A DNA stretch of 64,000 nt from NCBI GenBank assembly GCA_951213105.1, contig OX578144.1, forward strand, positions 82,535,015 through 82,599,014. Direction: 5' to 3'. Positions 55,705 through 64,000 of the stretch are shown here, piece by piece. The notes below the pieces were generated by a model. The model had not been told where the DNA came from and did no database searches. It saw only the letters and a program-made list of their open reading frames with translations. Position 1 is the stretch's first letter; each line of letters opens with the position of its first letter. Both the position numbers and the translations under genes were made by a program. This stretch comes from Amaurobius ferox. Taxonomy: Eukaryota > Arthropoda > Arachnida > Araneae > Amaurobiidae.

Positions 55705-56482
55705 AAAAAAATCTGATGTGGGCAACACAGGACTTTCCTTATATAATGCAATGAATTTACTATTTTTACTATAAACAAATAGGTTTTTCATATAGCAGCT
55801 CTTTATATTCTTTCCAAGAAATTGAATTTTCGTCAATTAGTCATCATTTTCACTAATTTAGTGTCATTTTTATCCATTTGGCGAGATTTCAGTTAATTTG
55901 GCAACATTTAAAAAAGTCGCCAAATTGGTGACATTCCGCCAAATTCGGTGCCAAAATCTCGCCAAACGTTATGGACGGAGAAATAAGTTTGTCTTATACC
56001 GGATAAATAACTATTGGCGTTCAAATACAAAAGTATTACTCAAAGTATCTTTTCTCATGAATGAAACGAGCTAGATCCACGAGAATGATGTCACCCAATT
56101 TATCGTATGATATTACAAATGAAAAGTGAACATGTTTCTCAAGAGTTAATATATATATTTTTTTAATTTATGGTATTTTTTGATAAATTTATTTAAAAAA
56201 TTTGCAATATCTCGAGAACGGTTTATGCTAGCGTTCTAAAGTTTATGTCAATCGTTTTCTAAGAAAATATTACATTAGAAATGTCTATTTGCGTAACTTT
56301 ATTAAAGGTTTTGAGTTTTTGATGATTTTTTCAAAATTTCACTCCACAATTTAGCAAGGTTCTGAACATTCGATTACGTTTAAAAACAATAGGCTTCCAG
56401 TATTCATGGATTGTGATTTTTGTACCAAATTTAGTTTGAGTCGGTCCATTTGTTCGTCAGTTATCGCTTCCACAGACTCACT

Positions 56483-56523
<41 letters not shown>

Positions 56524-56665
56524 ACACACACACACAGACATCACTTCAAAAATGTTTGATTCGTGATCAGGGATGCTTGAAGCGTGCCCTCCCGTCGAAA
56601 ACTCGAATTCGAATTTTCAGCCCCGTCACAATACTTTCCTTATACATTATGTATATAAGGAAAGT
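55705..56665 (+). mobile_element. R1 family repeat, copy f (full length)
   Basis: Same layout as R1a: hairpin left end CTGATGTGGGCAACACAGGAC, ggcgac block, ctcgagaacgg block, (CA)n at 56484-56536, terminal near-palindrome 56633-56665. Confidence 0.78.
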
Positions 56666-56817
56666 AATAATTAGCAAAAGTATCAATCTGGTTTGTCAGC
56701 AAAATAGTATTTATCATCCATAATGAATGAGAAAGAACGGAAAGTATCAACAGAAAAATACAGGGATAAGAAATTAGCATTAACAGAAAAATGTTTATGT
56801 TGATGCTAATAACAAAA

Positions 56818-56937
56818 ATAAAATAAAATAAAATAAAATAAAATAAAATAAAATAAAATAAAATAAAATAAATAAAAAATAAAATAAATAAACAAAATAA
56901 TAAAATAAATAAAATAATAAAATAAAATAAAATAAAA
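56818..56937. repeat. (AAAAT)n microsatellite
   Basis: Perfect then degenerate aaaat/aaataaat units. Confidence 0.95.
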
Positions 56938-57284
56938 TGCTAATAATAATATTAAAAAAAATAGCATAATTGTTGCTTTAATGATTTTATCGTTTCATGT
57001 TGTTTGTCTAACAAAGGGTTTTTATTACAGTTATTTATAACAAGATTTTGAGTTGTTTTATTTTAAAATTGTATTTTCATTAGATAATTTTTTATATAAA
57101 ACTAGTATTTAAGCCTATCAAATACAGAAAGACTAACATTCTTAAATACTAAATTGCAACTATTTTTGATAAGTTTTGTTGTTTACAATATATGATTTTC
57201 AGCGTTTAAAATACTCTTATCAAAAATTGGCTCATTGAAGTTCTATATCGTGATCAATACTATGTATACAAAAGTTTTAGCCCT
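56938..57284. other. no recognisable feature
   Basis: AT-rich only. Confidence 0.45.
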
Positions 57285-57850
57285 CTGGGTTCCATGGAAA
57301 GGGGGATTCTGGAGAATCCCAAAATAATTATTGTTTTCCCCATTTAGTTCGACCCCTCGAAAGAAATAAGAAATCCAGCTCCGTTAGTTCCGGTACAGTA
57401 ATCGATACTGTTTGTATTACTTGAAAGGTTGAGCCTTATCGGGTTTAGTCGTCGGGTCCTCTGAAGAGTCTTTCTGGAGAAAAACCTATTTTCTTCCCTT
57501 GGGAATTAAAAATTCAGTTTCGTTATGTTATATACAGTAGTTGACAATATAAATGTGGAAATATTCATCTTTCTGTGACACAGGGGGGGGGGGGATCCTG
57601 GAGAGCCTGGAAAGGTGTATCGACCCCTCGACGTTTTCGACGTTTGAAAATAGGGCACCTCTAGGTTCTGCCCACATGTCCGTATCATAGGAAAAGGTTC
57701 ACTGTGCAAAGGCTTACCTTTTAAGTCACAAGACTTTCCGGAGGGTTTGAAAGTCTCTTCAAAAGCAAGCACTCTTTTCTCCCCCTCCCTCGGAGGAGAA
57801 AATCAAAAACCTGGCTCTGTCAGGTTCTGTCTTGTTTTCGATACTAAAAG
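57285..57850. repeat. degenerate ~140-bp tandem repeats
   Basis: Blocks like aagaaatccagctccgttag / aaaaattcagtttcgttatg / caaaaacctggctctgtcag lie near 57365, 57503 and 57800, and ggaaagggggattctggaga is echoed near 57583-57603. Spacing fits multiples of about 140-146 bp. Contains a G-run at 57583-57592. Confidence 0.45.
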
Positions 57851-57857
57851 TGTTGTT

Positions 57858-57912
57858 GTTGAGACCCAGACCGTCCGACCTACCAGAAATGTGTAAGGTA
57901 ACTGTTTGGACG
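57858..57912 (-). mobile_element. SINE/LINE 3' tail fragment, reverse orientation
   Basis: GAGACCCAGACCGTCCGACC then taccagaaatgtgtaaggtaac...ggac is the reverse of the shared tail. Confidence 0.8.
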
Positions 57913-57924
57913 GTTGGGAACTCC

Positions 57925-57990
57925 AAAATACGATGCTGAATCCATAACAATCATAATCTAAGCTCTATCTGTAGCTAATTTGAGAAATGG
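57925..57990 (-). repeat. SatB partial unit
   Basis: gctgaatccataacaatcat...ctctatctgtagctaat...gagaaatgga matches SatB reversed. Confidence 0.6.
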
Positions 57991-58984
57991 ATATTGCACA
58001 TCAGTTGAGAAAACTGGCTAAGAATGTACCTCATGCGGAAATGCGTATTATTTCCAAGGGTTGTCAATTGCACTGCAATACTCAATTTAATGACCATAAT
58101 AGTAATGATATAAATAATAGTGCTACTATTCTGTTATTAATTGAAATTAGGCAGGTATTTTTTTATCGAAAAAAATAACGAAATTCGCCGAGCAATCGTC
58201 GAAAATTTCAAAACATTGCCCACATTACGTAAAATGCTATATTTAATTCCACCAATGAATAAGTTTCAAATTCTAAACTGTTTTAATTTAGCAATTAAAA
58301 TTGTGAAAATTTTAAATTATAAAACCTCCAAGTATTTTCATTTTTAAAAAACAGTAAGAAAGGCCAGCAAAACAATTTGCTTACATTTTTGTATCCAGTG
58401 AACTATGGGTTTGAATCATAAATCATATTGAACAACCTGAAAATTACGAGTAATTTTTATCCTCATGTACACTTTTGAGTTTTGGCAAAGGTGATTTGTA
58501 TCTCCTATCTTTTATTGCCAAATTTCTGCATGATAAAAATATTTCTAATAATTCTTCAATAATGCATTTATCGATCTAGCACACACTTAGTTTACAGTTA
58601 AAGAGTTTTAAAAGTCGAAAAAAAATTTAAGTTGCTTTAGCATCACCAAAATCACCCAAGCACGAGCGATATTGGCTATTAGAGATTCAGTAAGGTGGAA
58701 ATTCGGCTGCATAACCTGTTATCTTGCCAAGCAATGGACTGCTAATCCCTTCCTCATAGAGCCGCATGGGCAGAAACAATAATTTGGTTCGAAGTTTGGT
58801 GGAAACTCCTCCGTCTCCCTAAAATATGGCAATAGATCCTTGCAACATCCGCTTTATTTAATGGGCTGATAGGGTCTGATATACATGAATGGAAGCTCTG
58901 ATAAACTGTCTACAGATGCATACATCTAATTAAAAAATTTCCAAGCAAAGTCTTATAATATTTTGTTAAATGCAGAACATTTTG
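57991..58984. other. no recognisable gene
   Basis: Two short plus-strand frames (57987-58178, 58141-58347) show no known family. AT-rich. Confidence 0.4.
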
Positions 58985-59530
58985 TTTATTTTATACTTTT
59001 AATGCTGGTGGTCTGGCGACGCCATATTAGCCTTGCCATAGCATTCTTCACAGGTGCACATTCTTTATTCCGAAGGGTCCGCTTTAAAACTGGAAGTGCA
59101 AATTCTTAGTGTGCCCCATACCCCATTTTGGAAATTGATAATCAATCCATATCATCCATCATATATGCTCGATTTATAGTCAAAAATTAGACGCAGACAT
59201 TTCAAAAAAATTTTGAACCTGGGGGGGTGGAGAAAGAACTGGAAGTGGAAATCCTTAGAAGATCACCCTAACTCGCCGAAAAGCAATGCTAAATCCGTAT
59301 CGATCATCGTCTGAGCTATATATATATATATAGCCAATCGTGAGAAATGGATTTTTCAAGAAAAATGAAAATGCTTGAACAGGAAAAGAAATGGAATCGG
59401 AAGGGGAAACACTCACTAAACTCTCCTATTTTCTCCGGCATTTGATTTTGAATCCATATCAATTATTAACAAATCTCTGTCTGCAGTAGAAACTGAAAAA
59501 TAGATGCTTCAAAAATTTTTAGTTGAAAAC
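58985..59530 (-). repeat. SatB array 3 (reverse orientation)
   Basis: Three units with aactggaagtg(g)aaatcctta, aaatccatatcaatcat and agaaatgga blocks, reversed relative to 28349-29300. A short (TA)n run lies at 59317-59331. Confidence 0.7.
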
Positions 59531-61458
<1,928 letters not shown>

Positions 61459-62253
61459 AAAGGAAAGATTTTAATCGAAAACTATGCATAAACTACTGTA
61501 TGTACAAAAAAACCCATCTCTAGCATATCTGTTACAAATGAGTAACTATAGACAGGACTAAGGATAAAAATAGAAGGTAACATATCACTACAATGGAAAG
61601 GGGGATGAGAAAAATATTAGGATACAAAAATCACAATTAAAAAGTATATATAAATATAAATAAAAATGAAAAAGAAAACACGGCAAAAATGAGAAAAGGC
61701 AATGATAATTAGCTCAAGATAAAAGATTAAGCATAGAGAAAACAATCAATTGAAACTGCACAAAAAATGGCGGTTAATTCGAAATTGCATCCTCATCAGG
61801 ACAGCCATACAATTCGAATTAAAACCGATAGAATAGCCAGTTTCTGACAATGGCGATAGTATTTAACTATAGACACCATTGGAACTGTCTACTGGCTAGT
61901 GGAAGGAGAAAAATAAATCAATTGAATTACAAATCAGAAAAATAATACCTCCTCGAACAGAAATAATAACTCACAAGCATTGCTGCCACGTGTAGGTTGA
62001 ACAAGCGACTGAACATTTCACCTCACTTCGTCAATGCGAGTGGGCACCGGAATGAATACATTTGAACGATACATAATATGTATGGAGACTTTCAAAAGTA
62101 GTAATCAGTATAGGACTCAGGACAAGTGGAAAATAGTCATTCGAAAATAGTAAACAGTATTAGACTCAGGTCAAGTGGTAAGTTAGGTGATAGGAATGGG
62201 TGAATTCTCAAAAATGAGTTATCCAATCAAAGATAAATAAAGCATGTGTAAAA
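61459..62253 (-). other. 3' flank of the Penelope-like element
   Basis: Downstream of RT on the minus strand. GGTTAATTCGAAATT (61772-61786) and AATTCGAATTAAAACC (61811-61826) form an inverted repeat; the loop, on the minus strand, holds CCTGATGAGGATGC. A short duplication (gaaaatagtaa-acagtat-agactcagg-caagtgg) lies near 62090-62180. Whether this belongs to the element is unknown. Confidence 0.45.
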
Positions 62254-64000
62254 TTAATACTTGGTATATTTGAAATTATTAATAATATTATTTACAAATA
62301 CTTCCGGATATTGGTAATTTTGACAAATGCGTTTAAGATTATTGATGTGGAGAAAGTGAAACCGAGGATCAAAAAGTCGATGTATTCGAAATAGCTGGTT
62401 TAAAATGACGTTTCTAAACAATTAAATAGAATTACAAGATTGATATGAGAGCAGCTTTATGATAGTGAAGTTGCAAGAATCTTTTTTATCATATAGATTG
62501 GTGATTACATGATTATTGAGGGTATCTAAATGTAGGTCTAAAAAATTTACAGTTTGACTAACGCTAGTCTCATTAGCAATTAATTCTAGGTTAGATGGGT
62601 AAAAATCAATATTAATTGGATAGGAATCATCAATGATAATACAAATTAAGTCGTCAATATATCTATATATAATATATGAATTAGAGTTAAAATGACATTC
62701 ATAAAAATAAAGATATAAGTTAGCGTGAATACTACTACTACATCCACCTTGTGGTACACCAGATGGTTGTAAATAAATGTTATCACCTTGGATAATATAA
62801 TTGTTGTAAAACACAAAGTGCAAGAGCATTGGAAAGTTTTTGACATTAAATGCAACATTATTGGAAGATATATAGTCATGATAAAGAGAGATAATAACTT
62901 TATATAAATGTTTAATGACAATATTATTAAATAGGTCTTTAAAATCAAAGGTTTGGAAACCAAGAATTTGTGGAAGCTTGCTAAGGTGATTAACTAAATC
63001 AAAACTATTGTTCAAAATGAAATATCCTGAATTCCTAAATTTAAGAGATGCAGTAATTCTATTTAAACAGTTAAGCAAGTACTTACTAGCTGTAGTGGTA
63101 AAGGTATTATGTCCACAAGTGACCGTTCTAAAACTGAGAGGTGATTTATGGAATTTAGGAACCAAAGTAACATAAGGAAATTTAAAAAACATACAATTAA
63201 TATTTAATTGTGTACATAATTTTAGCATTTTAGTTTTGATTTTGATAGACTGATTATTAATGAGTTTAAAAATTTGATTATTTTTTAAGTAATTCTGTAA
63301 CAGAGAAACATAATATTTTTTACAAATGATGGCATAATTATTAGAAGCTTTATCTACATAAATTATGACAAAATGTTGTTGTAGTTCTTTAATAGCAGAT
63401 AGGAGTTGTTTATAAGAATACCTAGGCTTCGTTAATTTAATGTTTATAATAGCATTTTTAACTAGATGTAAAGTAGTATACTTCCATAGATGGAATGCTG
63501 CAATAGGAATGGAATGTGAACAAGCAAGTTAATATATGAATTTATCAAAATCAAAAGATATAGACTGAAGTTGTTTAGGGTGATGGCAGAATGGAATGCG
63601 AAATTTAGACCCTTTATTCATAATTTCCCTAAGTATATCATCCTTAACTATACTGAGATCCCCAGTAATATTGTGTCCATGAGAGGAGTTGACATAAGGG
63701 GTTAGATTATTATCGATGCATACACATGATGTAAGGTCATCGGAGTTTAATGTCCTGGAAACTTCATTGTAATTGTAAATAGTTCTACCAATTGGTAAAT
63801 TATATTTGATGATTTTTGTATTTTGATATCATTTACTGGTAACAAGTGCTGATGTTTTGCAAATAAATTATTGAAGTTAAGAGAAGTAAGAATAGGGTGT
63901 TTAAAAGAAATTACACAGTAAGCTATTTTAGTATGTGGATTTGGTGAATGGAGTAGGTGGTAATTTGAGGAATTGGTACGTGAAAAAAGCAAATCATAAA
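62254..64000 (-). pseudogene. Penelope-like reverse transcriptase, interrupted, N-terminus outside window
   Basis: Minus-strand order: TGDLSIV and NKGSKFR (near 63670-63600), VDKASNNYAIICKKYY (about 63360-63310), VPKFHKSPLSFRTVT, FDFKDLFNNI, GVPQGGCSSSIHANLYLY (about 62760), YRYIDDL with the catalytic DD (62650-62655), VNFLDLHLD, and a thumb-like end finishing at 62254. This order matches Penelope-type RTs, which are telomerase-related. Lesions: a frameshift near 63815, an in-frame TAA at 63529-63531 and another at 62422-62424. The longest intact piece is 62422-63228 (268 codons). No GIY-YIG endonuclease follows the RT. Confidence 0.82.

Noticed and set aside
61772..61826. A working hammerhead ribozyme
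   Set aside because: The stem II and cleavage-site requirements are not met; only a resemblance is reported.

Overview
The window looks like a transposon-dense, AT-rich intergenic stretch (or very large introns) of an animal nuclear genome. I find no host protein-coding gene I can defend. Every protein signal I recognise belongs to a mobile element: two Ty3/gypsy-type LTR retrotransposons, a Penelope-like reverse transcriptase, the tail end of an RNase-H-bearing LINE, and two decayed Tc1-type transposases. The tRNA-derived SINEs, the LINE RNase H type and the satellite content remind me of arthropod, perhaps chelicerate (spider), genomes. That placement is inference from memory and is weak.

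Layout. 1-4395 is the minus-strand gag-pol of a Ty3/gypsy element, open for 1465 codons and running off the left edge into integrase; its primer site and LTR lie at 4743 to about 5.55 kb. From 5.9 to 12.3 kb, two related non-autonomous repeat families (called R1 and R2 here) alternate with an old Tc1 element (8469-10091). From 12.3 to 19.6 kb there are foldback sequences, a second Tc1 relic invaded by SINE-like pieces, an intact tRNA SINE with target duplication and a TA-flanked MITE (17475-18621). From 19.7 to 22.3 kb the sequence is featureless and AT-rich, followed by a small GC-rich island. From 23.3 to 33.0 kb two satellite families (SatA, a ~298-bp dimer; SatB, ~150 bp) are split by copies of repeat R3. 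From 33.4 to 39 kb come another SINE with perfect target duplications, a 472-bp foldback element and more R1 and R3 copies.

40299-48277 is a complete LTR-flanked insertion: 899- and 895-bp LTRs differing at six bases plus two indels, with a perfect 5-bp target duplication (CCTAT). It carries gag, protease, reverse transcriptase and RNase H but no recognisable integrase; about 2 kb of unrelated AT-rich DNA sits where integrase would be. Its gag/pol junction has a textbook -1 frameshift signal. The other frame breaks are all single-base losses at homopolymers, so assembly error is a serious possibility.

48.9-57.9 kb holds tRNA SINEs and a 5'-truncated LINE that share the same ~50-bp 3' tail, the expected signature of a SINE mobilised by a partner LINE. 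Two tiny insertions with target duplications consist of little more than that tail. 51.0-51.4 kb is a hairpin-forming 26-bp minisatellite. 57.9-61.5 kb is satellite and TA-repeat DNA. 62254-64000 is a minus-strand Penelope-type reverse transcriptase with two in-frame stops and one frameshift and no C-terminal endonuclease; its N-terminus is beyond the window.
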